Of a stretch of DNA of 64,000 nt, positions 23,446 through 37,620 are shown one piece after another. The position numbers and the translations under genes are program-made. The notes under the pieces are model-generated. The model was given only the letters and a program-made list of their open reading frames with translations. It was not told the DNA's origin and made no database searches. The first letter of the stretch is position 1, and every line of letters starts with the position of its first letter. The DNA comes from Viscum album (taxonomy: Eukaryota; Streptophyta; Magnoliopsida; Santalales; Viscaceae), in contig OY728119.1 of the NCBI GenBank assembly GCA_963277665.1, positions 316,902,206 to 316,966,205 of the forward strand, given 5' to 3'.

Positions 23446-25757
23446 ATAATATTTGAATCGTTTTAGTACTTTATCTAATAAAATTTATAAAAATAAATAA
23501 ATATTTTATTTATTAATCTCCCACTATTTTATTGAAATCCAATAGCCCTCACCATTGGCTTAGGAATATCTTATTTCTTGGATATTATAGTGGAAAGGAT
23601 CCATATTCCCATTCTCATAACCCCAACTTTGGTTGGTCAATAAATTGGAAGGGTTTTAGGAAGGCGTTCCAAATTCCAACTATATTAACTCACAATTCCT
23701 TGATTTGTTGAGTGGAATTTTCAAACCTGAAATTACTAAATTGGATTTCCTTAACCCTTTCCTCTCAGTTAAAAAAATTCATGCTTTGACAGTCAACCCT
23801 TGATATGAAACAAGTTAATTAAATGAAAATCTTCAAGTTATAATTCCCTGATAATTGAAATCACCACAAATTTGGTTGGTCAAAAACTTTGAACTATGGT
23901 TCGATTTTAACTGATGCTGTGGAAGACTATACTAACTTAATATTTATGACTACAAGATTTTATCATTATGTGTAAATTTCTAATTATTATATTTATTACA
24001 AGCTTGTTAATATTAAGTTGATTTAATTAAGTGATTAACCATGTATTAGATAATATTTATGCATAAGACAATTTATTTTAGTTTTATACTTCATGATTAT
24101 TAATTTCATTATTTCATGTGATCATGACAAAACATCCATAATGAAAGAACCCTGAAACTTTATGGAAATAAAATAATAAAGTGGTATGATCATGATCTTT
24201 TAATAATGTTTTGTTTATCTAGTAGATGATAAGCTAACTATCTACCTAGGAGTAAAACACCTTGAACCAATTAAGGTTCATGTTGCTGCTTTCCACATGT
24301 CCACCTATGTATCTCTTTTGGATTGGTTTCACCTTAGCTCCAAGATTGAATCGCCTCCACTACCTTGGGAGATCCATCCATTACATATGATTTTACTCAA
24401 ATTAAGATAAGGGAATGAGTTTATATAAAAGAAACCATGGGCACATAGACCCTTATATAATAAGAGGATAGCTGACATGCAGACCAACAATTTAATTTAA
24501 TTATAAATTAAATGAAACCAACCATATATAATGGTTTGGTCTAGGCTCATGATCATCCAGATGTATGCAATTTATTTTACATTTAATTAAATTAGCATTC
24601 AATTCTAATCATTATTATATAAGATAAATCATGATTGAAATAAATAATTATCTTCCTAAATAAATCAATTATTGTGTCTTAATTATCATCTGAATTTCCG
24701 TGAGATTCTCATCCATTATAATTTTAAATAAATTAAATAAATTTATTTAATATTAACTATGTATATAAATTTACCTTGAACAAAATATGGTGACTACCCA
24801 TCTGAACTACCCAACATGTATTATACACATATATTTTTTACTCTTGTGACATATGGAATAAATGATATAACATGTACTTTCATGACTTGTACTATCAAAT
24901 TAATGATTACATGGATTACGTGATTTTTTTGTCATGTGTTATGCTTCAATGTGCATAGAGTAATAGTTATAATACAACTTATACATGATATATAGATCAA
25001 AAAAAATTCCTAAATTAATTAAATATTTATATATATATATATAACTCATGACATGGAGTGCTCTATAAACTTAATGACCACACACAAGAACATGTTGATG
25101 AGGATTTCATAGTATAATAAATTAATTTTAATTCTATATAATTTGGTAAAAGTACACGATGTGTATATTTTTCTCACTGTCTATCTATGCCACACACTTG
25201 GGGACTCAATGTGTAAATATGCCATGAAAAATATTTGAGTACACGTTCTGTACATGGGATACATAGTGTGTGGTCTCCGAGTTACATGGCCACTGGTCAT
25301 GTAGGTTGTGTAAGAAATTACATGGTCCATCAATGACTAAAGGACTACACGTCGTTTAACTTCCATACATGGCATGTACATTTTCTGACCATGAGCTTGG
25401 ATTACCCGGTCAACACATAGTGTATAATTAAATTCACCATGCATAATAAATGCACACAACTTGAATTAATTATAAATTAATTCTTGATGCATTAAACACT
25501 ATTGCACGACATGTACCTCTAGGTTACACAACTTGTACTCTTGTGTTATCTGGCTAGACTTCCCAACACCTCCAGATGAGATATTAGACTTTATTTCATT
25601 CATAAAGTTAATTAATTTGATTATATTTATGATAAATGAAGAGGAATAAAATATATCTCTCAATACATATGAAAGAACAATTAAAAAAATTGAAAAACAA
25701 TAATAAATGTGTAAATCAATCAAAAATATTTAAATAATTATAAATAATTATGAGACC
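23446..25757 (-). other. Long untranslated leader of the copia element
   Basis: No supported coding sequence lies between the PBS and gag. The 5' third in reading direction (25000-25450 on +) is dense in ACATGG, TGTAC and ACACG motifs, like 10960-11330. A (TA)n run is at about 25027-25043. Confidence 0.5.
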
Positions 25758-25769
25758 GCTCTGATACCA
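25758..25769 (-). other. Primer-binding site of the copia element
   Basis: The minus strand reads TGGTATCAGAGC, a perfect match to the plant initiator Met-tRNA 3' end. It is two bases from the LTR end, which reads CCTTCA. Confidence 0.95.
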
Positions 25770-25771
25770 CT

Positions 25772-27785
25772 TGAAGGTTCCAAGCATAGAGAAAGCATTG
25801 GATGGGTCTTTCCCAACAATTCTTTTTTTCATGATTGTTGATCAATCAAAGATTTATACAAAGGTAAATGTCATGATCAATAAAATTGAATCAATGAATA
25901 TATACAATGGATAAAATTTCAGAACCAGAGCATAAGATAATCACATAATATTTATAATTAATATAAGCAATTAAAGAATTACCTTGTGAGAATTATTTCT
26001 TTTCTAATGGATCTGACAAAGGATCTATGTCGTATCATCATTTTATTGTAGGAATCAAGGGTATATTCCCTCTAGTAGTGATCCACACACGTTCCTTAAA
26101 TATCTGAATGTCATTGTAGGAATCTCAAGGTACTAGCATGGAAGACCCTATCGCTTTCATCATTCTCATTTAATATCCTTTAGAATCACTTCCAAAGGAT
26201 TCTCTTTGATATTTATTAACTCAAGAGTGGAAGGTGGAGGAATATCGCTTTCTTTTCATAGGTGCCTTATTCAAGGAGGAAGCTCTCTAGGGATTCAATA
26301 AGATTCTCCAGATTTCATTACGCACAACACAAAAATGAATTTTCTCTCTTGAAAAATAATATAATTGGGTTTATATATCGCTAGGGTTAGAAATAAATAA
26401 TTTCACAAGTTACCTTTATTATTTATTTAATCCATGAAGAACCCCATGTCTATAATAATATTATTTTTATTATTTCTTGACATTCGCTAAACTCATGAAT
26501 TAAATTAAATATTATTTAATCAAATAACATTAAATATTGTTTTTCTAATGGGACCAATAAAATTGTTTTATCATTCCTTCACAATCTTTATTAGGACTTA
26601 AATAATGAATATTTATTTAATAAATAAATATCACTTCATTATTCACCAATAAATAAATAAATATTATATTCAATATATCAAAAATAAATATTTATTAAAT
26701 ATATATCTCACATAATATTCTCCCGAATAACTGGTGACGTAATATTTGTGATCAAGAAAAGATGCGTAATTTTTAAACCACATGTGGGAATAATATTTAC
26801 TCAACTTGTTAAATAACAAATAATAATATATAATTTAACTGATATTCTAGATATACTTAGTGTGTGGCCCTCTAAGCCTCTTTCTCAGTGGAATTAAGCG
26901 AAGTAACCTAAAATCTGAGGTTATCAACTAGCAACATGCCCAGGTATCCATAGAGAAATAATTTAATGTCACAATTACATAATACCACCTATGGATGCTT
27001 GTTGTGTAATATAATCATTTTATAATGATATCTCTAATCGAGTAGATTGTGTTCTGGTGCACTCAACGTATATACTCGATGTCTCTTTTTTTGAATTTTG
27101 AAAAATCAAACTTGCCTATAGAAGATCATGATCATGGATTTATTTAGGCTATATCATTTCCATCAAAGGATATGAGATATCAACTTCCATTAAAGATCTT
27201 AAGGGAAAAATCCTTGTTTAAATTATTTATTAATGCAATATTACTCGTGACACACCCAACGTATCTTACCTCTCCCCAAATATATTTCATCTTAGTTTTC
27301 GTCAATACATAAAAGTATGCAACTTATAATACTCATTAATAATATTCATAAAGTATAAGGATTAATAGACACGCCCACACATAGGAACATCCAATGAAAC
27401 ATATAAATGTGGATTTCCTACTGATGGGGCTTGTTCTTATAATATCATACACCGGATATTAACAAAGTCATAAACCATGAGAATGTGTCTCAAAGTCTTA
27501 TGAGTCTGAAACCCTGGTAGCCTGTATCATTTTTGTCTCTCAAATGATTTCATCTAACTATAGAATATATATTTTAAGAATACTATTGTGGAAGTTTTGG
27601 GTTCTCATCATATCAAGGAACTGCTATGACCTTTCAGTGTGATAACTGCTCTTAGAACATTATCACATACTATGTTATATAGAATAACAATAATGATGTG
27701 ATAATTAGTTTTCTAATATTCAAAACAGTGAATAAAAATTATCATAAATTACATAGAAGTTGGTTCTAGGGAATCAACTCCAACA
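25772..27785 (-). repeat. 5' LTR of the copia element
   Basis: 2014 bp. On the minus strand it starts TGTTGGAGTTGATTCCC and ends CCTTCA, giving canonical TG...CA ends. It is collinear with the 3' LTR. Confidence 0.9.
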
Positions 27786-29034
27786 CTAGCAGAGAGCTAG
27801 GTATGGAATGACTACTAACTGAGAGATAGTATTTGGATAGTGGTGATCCATCTCATTCTGGGCAACCCAGGTTGGGGATATAGAAGATTTATATTTATGT
27901 TATTGAGAAAAATAATGATAATTTGATTGTTATTTATCACAAATAATTTTCAAATTTAATTTTTATGAAAAGAAGAAGGTCGAAAATAAATTAAGAACAT
28001 TGCAGAACATGTTTCCTATGTGGTCTAGTCGGGCATGAACTCAATTGGGAAGACCATCGTTGATAGCCCAAGTGATGCACTTCTTAAATTTTTCCTAGTA
28101 TGTTAGATATGTTTTCAAAGGATGTGATGGACATGATTATGTTAAACCAATATTATTTGAGTGAGCACATCATTAATTTTCTATCATATCATCTGAATAA
28201 TTTTATGTATTTTTTCTATAATGAATTACCTTTTGTTGTTAAAATATCAATTTTGATATGGAAGTCATATGTTCTAGTTAATGTAATGGTTATTATGGAA
28301 TTATTGAGTAATTATGATATTGTATTTGTTTATAATCTTTCCACTCAATTTTATGTAATTATGGTCGATTTTGTTATGTAAATCCCTCTTTTATACCTTG
28401 GTTAGCAATGATAAACATGTCCATTTATCAACACTACTTAGAACACTAAATTGTGATGTTTATCAACACTAGTCTATTGTTGATATAGGGTGACCTTTAA
28501 CATTGTTATCTAATATCTAATAAAGATTACCCTTTATCAGTACTATTTTTGCGTGGAACACTCCCTTTTCAAAAAATGAGAAAGGGGGGATTCTAATTGT
28601 AATAAAATATCTTTTTGTAATATTTTATTTTTCTTGTGTAATAGTTTGCATTACATGGAAAAAAATTATTGAATTTTTTTAGTGAAATAAATGTTTTCTT
28701 TCTCTTGTTATGCGTTTTTTTTGTGTTGTTATGTTAGCCCTATGTTTTTGAGTTTTTAATGATCATGAGATTGGTTGTATTTTGTTTGGGCTCCTATGTT
28801 TGGTATATTTTTTAGTTTATGTGCGGTAATGTTTCATTTTTGGTTACAAGTTTTTCAAATTCACATGTTACATGAGCCTATTAATACTATCTTTTTTCTA
28901 TTTTTGTAGTGATTATCTACATAAATTGAAATGTTTCAATTCTTTTTAAAAGAATATAATATATGTTTTAGGACAAGACATTATGAAAACAAAATAATAA
29001 TATTAAAATAATAACATAATATTTTTACAAGACA
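27786..29034. other. AT-rich stretch without recognised genes
   Basis: No gene is supported. 28400-28560 has repeated TATCAACACTA-type motifs in both orientations, reminiscent of CACTA subterminal repeats but without a terminal CACTA at a clear boundary. Confidence 0.4.
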
Positions 29035-29371
29035 TATCACTACTGCAGAACATGCCTTTAGCAATTCTAAAAAAAATTATCAACATCGCTAAAAAGTACT
29101 GATAATCGATGTGCCTTTAAAAGGAGGTCCCTTTTATCAAATCATTTTTCAACGCTGATAATGGATCATTTTATTAGTGCTAAAAAACACTGATAATTGT
29201 TATAGAAATAAATTTTAAAAAAAATCAGTGGTCGACTACCCCAACAGAGCTTGGCCCCCACCTTTAACATCACTTGAATCACCTCTTAAAATCCATTTTA
29301 AACCCTAAAAATCATTTTACCACCCTTCATTTACCCTTATCATCTTCCAAATTCTCTTAAAACCCCATCAA

Positions 29372-29493
29372 AACTCTAAACCCTCCAAACCCTAAACCCT
29401 AAAAACCCTATACCCTTAAAACCCTAACCCTAAAAACCATAAACCCTAATAACCCTAAACCCTAACTCAAACCCTAGAAACCCTAAAGCCTAC
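29372..29493 (-). repeat. Interstitial telomere-like CCCTAAA tract
   Basis: About a dozen degenerate CCCTAAA/ACCCTAA units lie in one orientation, mixed with AACCCTAAAAACCCT variants. It matches the plant telomere repeat (TTTAGGG on the minus strand) but is short, imperfect and inside a transposon, so it is not a chromosome end. Confidence 0.8.
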
Positions 29494-29501
29494 AAATCCT
29501 A

Positions 29502-29506
29502 CCCCC

Positions 29507-29537
<31 letters not shown>

Positions 29538-29538
29538 A
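29502..29538 (+). repeat. C22 homopolymer followed by (AC)n
   Basis: 22 consecutive C at 29502-29523, then an alternating AC run to 29538. Such a long C run is rare in AT-rich DNA. Confidence 0.95.
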
Positions 29539-30922
29539 TACAATGCTTGAACCCCACCATTAACATTGCTCGAAGCACCCCTCACCTTGCCACAACCCCT
29601 TTAACAATGCTCAATGCACCGCACCCTTTTAACAGTGTTGAGCCCTCCTGCACCCACCCCTACCTCCTGTGAGGTTTGACCATGATACCTCCCTTTCACA
29701 TGCCCGAACCTTTTACACTCCCCTGTATTATTTTGTTCTATATTTTATGATTATTTATTTTTTTATTTATTTATTTATTTATATGATTTTTTTAAATACA
29801 TTTATAAAATATTTTGTGTGTGTGTGTGTTTATAAATATAATTATCCATATTTATATTTATTTATGTATATTATATATTAATATTTATATACATATGTTA
29901 TAATATATAGATAATATATATCATTTTGGTAATACAGACACATACAAAAATATATTTATTTATATACACATTATATGAATATATAAATATTCATACTTTT
30001 CTATTTCAAATAATAAAATGGATATTATTTCTTATTTAGATATAGTTTATATATTGAGATAGATATTTTATATGTAAATATTTTTACATGTATATTTATA
30101 AAATTAAATTTTAAAAGTGAATATATACAAAGTATGTATATATTTTTATATACTTGATAATAAATAATAAATAAATATGAAAAATAATAAAAATTTAAAA
30201 CCATAATATCAATATGAATGTAATCCCTAGGAATAAATTCAGTCTCCACCCAAAAAAAGAGAATAAGACCCCTTAAATGAGGCTAAAATTCCATGAAATG
30301 ATAAAAAATGGGGTACCCCGACTAAAAACTCGGTTTTGAAGGCCTTCTAAGAATATTTTGGCCTAAAAATTGAGAAATGGGTTCTTCTTGATTACTATGG
30401 CATATATATTTTTTGAGTGATTAGATTTAATATGTGGTAGAGCTCAAATGGACTTCCAGATCAAATTTTATAATCATGTGAAGTTCAAGTCATGTTTTTA
30501 ACTTATTCTAGACCGTTTATTAAGTTTTTGATTTTTTCTATCTTCGAATTGTTATTAAATGACTATTAATCAATAATAATTAGTAAATTTATAATTAATT
30601 TTATATTTTTAATTTTTTTATATTTTATTTTTCAATAAATATCATATATATTAATTGTAAATACTTATTTAGCCTTATATAAATCATTGTTTATAAAATA
30701 TATTATATTTATATCAATATAAAAATAATTATATATTCATATATGATTTTTAATGATAAATAATTTTTTTATGAAATATACCTTTTATGAGAGCTATGAA
30801 AATCATTGATAAAAGTACCCATTATCAGTAAAAAAATGCAGATAAATGGGTAATTTTATCAGCACTTTTTTTAGCGCTCATAAAAGATGGAATTGATTAA
30901 AGGAGAATATGTGGTAGTGTAT

Positions 30923-32869
30923 TTTTTGTGATGATATTAATAGAACAAATAATAAATGGATTAAAAAGAAACTCATAACATATATTTTGTGATTTCCCTT
31001 AGGATGTGGGTCAGTAGTTTTGACCAAGTGGGGTGTCGGGGAGGCCCCAAATTTTTCTATCTGGATTACTGCATGTGTGTGTGATGTATTTTCATTGTAA
31101 CATTGTAATCCCTCTTCAACCCTTTGTAATTGTTTTATGATAATATAATAAAACTAAAATATCATAGGAAAAATAATAAGGACAATACCAATTTTTTCTT
31201 AAAAAATATAAAAAAATAATCAAAACAATTGGATGAAAATTATGACACAACATTTACATAAAATATATGGGGTGTGATAACATAAATATACCATGTACCT
31301 AAAAATCAGTGTAAACCCAATGTTATTTTATAAAAAAAATCAATTAAGTAAATTCAAAAAACATGAAAATTCCCACAAACATCAATACAAAATATATATT
31401 TAATGTGTTAACATCATTAAATAAAAATTTTGCCATGTAATAAAAAAAACATATGTTATGTGTAAAAAATCAAGAAAAAAGTAAAACTTCACAATGATCA
31501 TGCATGATGGACCATAAAATATATTTTTCAATAAAAATCAATAAATCAAACAAAAAAATGGGGAAAACACACAATGGTTCTAAATATAATCTTGGTTTTG
31601 TCATAAAATTAAATAAATAAAATCTAAACCATGTAAACAAGAAATGATTTTTTGATGTATTAATAACTCATAATGATTTTATAAAGGAATTTAAGGCTTG
31701 ACAAATTAAACCCTTTAGAATAAAAATAATTTAATTTTAATAAGTGTTTTTTCATCCCTCTTTCATAGGTAATTTTTTTAATAATATAATAAACTTTGTT
31801 TTTATGAGTGGACATGACGTGTATGTAAAAATAACCAAGAGTGGATGGTAAATAAAATAATGTCTCTCATTGATTAATTGAGGGAGGACTCATGTACTTT
31901 GATTTTAAAATATTAAATTTATTTCAATATCAATATTAAAAAATATACTATCTATTTCACAACACATCATGTCAACATCATCATTTTATTTTTTTACCTA
32001 TCTTGTTACACGCCCACATTTAAACACTCACGTCATGATTTTAATGTGGTTGTTAACCTACACGTGTCAATGAACCATTTATATATATATATATATATGT
32101 CATAAAAAATTTTATTATATCACATCATAAATTAACACAATTTTATAAGAATAAGAAAAAAAATTGATAGGATCATGGACGAGTTTGAGTGAAAAAATAT
32201 AGATGTTTTTTAGTGGAGGTTTATTTTATTACTAGTAGCAGTTTAAACTGTAGGTATATTGTTTAGTGGAAATTTAATTTCTTCGAGGCAAAAAATAACT
32301 GAAACAACCTTAACCACCGCTAAAAATATTAAATAATTATTTTAAAAAAATATTTAATAAAAAATAATATGCATACAACAATTTAATTCATACAATAAAC
32401 TAAACCATAAATATATAATAAATTCATCATACACCCACAATTAGAGGTGTAATCAAGTCAAGTTGAGTTGATATTGAATGATACTTGAGCTTGATCTTAA
32501 TGTATAATTTCAATACTCGATACTCATCTCTACTAGATATGCGCCTAAATTTGAAAGCTTGATCTCGACATGAATCTTGAAACGAGCAACTTGAATTTGA
32601 TCAATTAAACACAACTATTGTAATTAGCTCTATTATTACATGGACTCGAGCTTTCTTGTCCCATAGCTCAAGCTCAAACTTGAACTCGACTGTTAGATAT
32701 ATAAATAAAATTAAAATTTTGATTTTTTATTTTAAAATACCAAATTTAAAAAGACTTAAAAAATAAATAAAAACATAAAAAATAATCCAATTATCTTAAC
32801 AAACACCAATAAAAATGTCTTCTTTTCATATTAATTGATATACGTCGAGAAAAAACAAAACAATGATAA
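30923..32869. other. AT-rich stretch without recognised genes
   Basis: No gene was found. 32440-32700 is rich in GAGTTGAG, CTTGAGCTTGA and CTCGAGCTTT motifs, which resemble ends of common plant DNA transposons, but no terminal repeat pair could be fixed. A perfect 12-bp palindrome CAGTTTAAACTG lies at about 32238-32249. (AT)n is at 32081-32098. Confidence 0.4.
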
Positions 32870-35800
32870 TAGTGCATATGGAAAGGTAAGAAACTAAAAC
32901 TCACACCATTTAATAAATGAACTAATATTGAAATTCATCCATATATTTTATCATATGAAAATCACATATATAATAATAATAATAAATAATATATATATTA
33001 ATGGAATGATTAATTATTGGAAATCATGTAGAAGGCACATGAAAACCTATACAATAAAGACCATTTAGAATATGGATTAAATATTCCAGTAGAAACCCAT
33101 TAAATTAGGAAAACTTATCTATCTCATGAGAACTTTTTGATACATTTAGGGGATATATAAAGTCCAGGCCCCACCTGTCATTGCCTGTCCAAAGTTTTCT
33201 TCATACTGATTTAATTAACAGAAAATATGCCTTATCAATTATCTGTATTAAATAATGAATAAAAATTTACCAATATTTCCTCAATGGAGAATAATTAAAA
33301 AAATATTTTTTTATGTTGATGAATGGAAATACCATTGAAATATCATTAAAACATTCTAGAGGAAAATAATCTTTAAACACTCCAAAGTGTCCCATACCAC
33401 TTTGAAGAATTTAAATCATAATACCCATAAAGTAATAACATTAAATTAAACTTATAATATAACGAGAATAAGGATATTCTGGATATAATATGTCAGATGG
33501 TATTATATACACCATATAAAATCTAATTGGTTTATAACAACAAATAATTCTCAATGGAATGTAAATTGTGATGAAATCTTGTACCTTGAGTATGACTTGT
33601 CATGTGTGTATTTATATTCATGAATAATAAAACTATATTAATTATTTAATTTCTTAAAAATATTTTACAAGTTTATTTTTAATTTTAATTCACTTATTCT
33701 AATGTTGTAAACAATACATAAACAATTAATTTTATGTCGGGCGTTTTGACCGTATTTAGTTTATGTGTCAAAAATGAATTTGGTAGGTCAAATATGGTCA
33801 ACAGTTCATTATATAAAAATATAAATAATAATAATAATTAAATAATTATCATATTTATAAATTAATTATACTTTTAAAACAAATCATAAAATATGGATAT
33901 GAAAAATGAACCAATGTTTCCATCATGGAGACGATAGGCCATACGTATGCATGAGTAATATTCCCATTTTTGTGATCATTATGGAAAGAAGGTAAGTAAC
34001 ATTATATATTTAAAAATTTATAATTATATCATAAATAAAATTTAATTTTTTTCATATATACTTATATAAAATCTTTTTTATTTAAATGTAATCACATCAT
34101 GTCGAGAAGGCGGTAGTCCATACATCCACGACCGATGTTGTCAATTTTTAGTGTGTGAAAAGGGTAATAATGAATATGATATATTATATTTACAAAAATG
34201 TAATTATTTCATGAATATAACATATATTTCATGTATGTTACATATTTTTAATTAAAATTATCCTTTATATGTTCCATTTATAGTGTAAGCAAATCTCATC
34301 GCTTTAAAGAGGTGGTAGCCCACACTTCCACGAACGATTTTATTGTTTTCCTGAAAAATGTAAATCATAGAGTAAAGCATTATATTAAAATTAAATAATC
34401 ATAAATACATAATAAATATCATCTATAAATATTATTTCTGTTATAGTTCCCAACCATGAGATTTGGTAAAGGAAAAATGAATGACATCAGTTTATAAGGT
34501 CGTAGTTCATGGTACACAAAAGAGGTACATTTGTTACCCATTAGATGGAGGTATGTGTAAGTGTAGGTAGAACCATTAGAAAAAAACTATATTTATGATA
34601 ATTATTTTATTATATAATAATGTAATAAGAATATTTTTTTGGGTGTATAATAAAAATAATACAAAATATCTTAAGGATGTTACCTCTTATTTAGGTAACT
34701 CCTTTTTGGTTTTCACAAAAGGGATTCCTTGGTTTGATTTATTACCAAGGTTAGGCTTATAGGATGAGGGTAAATATGTTTCAGATCTATTTTAGAAAAA
34801 AAAAATTGATAAATGGTTTCTTTATAGATGTGATTAATTTTGAGGGGTGAGTTCCATTTTACAGTATAGGAGGAGTAACATTCTTAAAAGAAAAAATAAA
34901 AGGGAATTGTACACACATTTTTACTATTAAAAGTGGATCAAAAAATGGTAAACATATGATCCAAGGTATTATAGGTTACAAATATGTACATTCAATGTAT
35001 TTTGGAAATTTTTATAGGCCATTTTTTCCTTACATTTAAGGTTAAGTCCATTGTTAAGCTAATTTTTCTTCTAATCTCTATGATTTATTTTAATTACCTT
35101 AACTAATATTTCTAGGAAAAAAATTAATTGGAATTATTATATAGTATAAATTATTATTATAATAATTATTTAATCCATTTTTAAAAATTCAATGACACAA
35201 TTGGCATAAATTAATTTAAATATAATATCAGAGAGAGGAAAACATTGGTAGTTTTAAAAGTAAAATATTGAAAAGCTTGCTCTATTTTTATATTTAGTTT
35301 CAATATGAAGTTGATTCCAATGACCTAAATTGGATTATCTTTTGTATAATTTATCTAATTTTACTTAAAAACTAATTTAAATTAAAATTTAACTATATAA
35401 ATAAATTAGATGAAAATCATTTTTGAATTAAAATTTAGTATTTTTCACTAATATCAAATAATAAAACCCCATTGAAAAATACCAAATATTCACCATAATA
35501 TAATTTTGATGATTTTTTTCCGAAATGAAGTTTATTTTGAAATATATAATTTATAAATGTGCCAAAATTGGATTTTAAATATGTTCTCTATTAAAAGTCT
35601 ATAAAATTTCTTTTATACAAATATTGGTTTATAGATATAATATTGGGTTTGTTCTTATCTTATGCTTATCAAATATAATGTATTTATGTAAAATGATTAT
35701 ATTAAATATATAATATATATATTAAATTAATATCACTCTATATTTGTAATTAATTTAATTTAATTTAATAAGATAAAATGACTTAATGAGCATAAAAATG

Positions 35801-36186
35801 GGTTTTTATAAAAACATTCCCTTCATATCAAATTGGTTATTATATTCATTTATAATTTATTTTTATCTAATGATTTCAAGTATATATTTTCCTAAGTTAA
35901 TTTCCAATATTCATAACCATAAATTTAATGAATATATTTTATTAAATAAAAATATTTTCAATAATATATTATTTTTTCAGTAAAACTCAATCTAGAATGT
36001 TATGCAAGCCATCGAGGAAAGTCTTTCTTACGTGTAACATAAGATAACCTTAGAGTTTTTTGTATAAAAAGATAAATATTAAGTTTAAATTAATATATGC
36101 TTATCATGTTTTCATATAATTAAATGTAGGAACAAAAAATAAATTTATTCTAAATGGAAAATTTTGAAAAGTCTTGGGGTGTTATA
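32870..36186 (-). repeat. LTR B-left, 3' LTR of element B (truncated)
   Basis: Collinear with 38720-42109. On the minus strand it starts TATAACACCCC at 36186 (canonical TG decayed to TA). The last ~330 bases are missing: similarity stops near 32870. It contains four spaced stem-loop-like units near 33925, 34100, 34290 and 34475. Confidence 0.8.
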
Positions 36187-37359
36187 TTCTCCTTACCTTA
36201 AATAAATTTCATCCTCATAATTAAAAATTGATCTTAGTAATCAAGGGATTGATATTTGAAAATAAACTATTGTTAAAAAACCCACATCGTTAATAGTCTT
36301 AATAACACATATTATTAATAATATATAAATAGAAGTATAATTGTCATGTAACTAGGTTCCCTATTATAAGAATATTGGTGGGAAACAGAAACATGGATAC
36401 ATAAGAAAAATCTAACAATCATGTTCTGATAGAGAGTGATAAAGAAAATTTTCATCTAATAGATGAGGACCACAAAGACTTAAACCATTGCTATGAAAAA
36501 TTTCATAGATATCATCAAAAATAATTATAATAGGACAACATTTTTGTTTCAAGACCATTTTTCTTATAGTTTGGTAATTATTTCACTCTATAATAATGTA
36601 ATAAATATATATTTCTTTTTCATAAACAAAATCTTATCCTTTGTTTGTGAATTCAACTCTTTATACTTAATTTCAAAGTATGGGATGCATCATATGGTGA
36701 TGTAATACATTAAACTCTAAAACCTCATCCAAATATAAACTTAACACATATCATAAATTTCTATCTCTTCCAAAGGATTTTTATCCAACACTTTATAAAA
36801 AAGTTCACCGAATTTCCAAAATAAAGTTAAAAAATAACATGAAGTGGATTTTAATAGTTACATATGAAACATGTGAATCTAGTACTAACATGAATTATCA
36901 TAGAACCTTATTGAAAACATGGATGAATCTTATTCCTTAAATAATACATAGATTATTGGATATATTCCCTAAATCCAAAAATGATGTAAAATCCATCAAT
37001 TATATCATAATCCATTTTGTCAATAAATCATTACTTGGTTATAATTTAGTCAACACTTATTTGATTTATGTAATTGAAACCAAACATTTCCTTTTAAAAA
37101 CATTATCTTAATCTTAGGAACATATTAATGGTTATATTTCCCTCAACCATGTGTTTTTTCAAAAAGTTTTAATTTATACTGAATGAATTCTCATGGTACC
37201 ATTGAGTATATGATCTCAAATATATATCAAAAAGTACCAAAGTACAATCCTCATATATTTAAAAATTCTTATAACTAGTACATCATTGATAAAATACTCA
37301 AATGACATAATTTTTAAATCCAAACATATGAACACTAATCATTCCTCTTCATATGTGGT

Positions 37360-37620
37360 AGTAGAATAAACATGACCATTATTCATTAGCCTCTTTTGTG
37401 GTATATTTCTTTGATTCTTGAAGAATTTATTCGCATAGTGTCTCATATCCTCCTAGTGTAAGTATTAAACATCGTAATCTTATTTATTTCCCTTGAAATC
37501 ATGAACATAGTGGCCTTTTTCTCCACACTTATAAAAAATTGCATTCCCTTCAAGAAATTATTGGGGTGTTTCTATCCACAATTATCAAATGTTGGAAAAT
37601 AATTCTTTCTATTATAACCT
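37360..37620 (-). pseudogene. Gag with three zinc-knuckle remnants (element B)
   Basis: Read on the minus strand, three knuckle-like segments follow one another: DNCG, stop, KHPNNFLKG; then YKCGEKGHYVHDFKG; then MRHYANKFFKNQ, ending in GHVYSTTTYEEE and a stop. The order and the acidic end match the better-preserved gag of element C at 63577-64000. Several Cys are lost and the frame shifts at least twice. Confidence 0.6.

Larger units (their letters stand above)
17499..27785 (-). mobile_element. Old, nearly full-length Ty1/copia retrotransposon
   Basis: The element has two LTRs of 2014 bp (17499-19512 and 25772-27785). It has a perfect initiator-Met PBS beside the right LTR and a purine-rich tract beside the left LTR. 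The interior of about 6.26 kb has copia domain order gag, PR, IN, RT, RH on the minus strand. A hand-compared stretch of about 130 bases near the LTR starts is roughly 80% identical, so the insertion is old, and every domain carries stops or shifts. No clear target duplication survives (right flank CTAGC). The long leader (about 23.5-25.75 kb) has no recognised coding content. Confidence 0.9.
29038..30919. mobile_element. Non-autonomous CACTA DNA transposon
   Basis: The left end is CACTACTGCAGAA at 29038. The right end is GTGGTAGTG ending at 30919, giving CACTACCAC on the other strand. The flanks are TAT (29035-29037) and TAT (30920-30922), a correct 3-bp target duplication. Subterminal regions carry many short repeats in both directions (CTGATAAT, GCTAAAAA, TTATCAG). 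At 1882 bp, with no transposase-like frame, it depends on an autonomous partner. The middle holds a telomere-like tract, a C22 run and AT-rich filler. Confidence 0.85.

Noticed and set aside
28400..28560. Second full CACTA element
   Set aside because: Subterminal-type repeats are visible but no terminal CACTA with target duplication could be placed.
29372..29493. Chromosome end (telomere)
   Set aside because: Units are degenerate, about 120 bases long, and enclosed in a transposon with sequence continuing on both sides.
36493..36705. 70-codon plus-strand frame in element B interior
   Set aside because: Opposite to element sense, AT-driven composition, no recognisable features.
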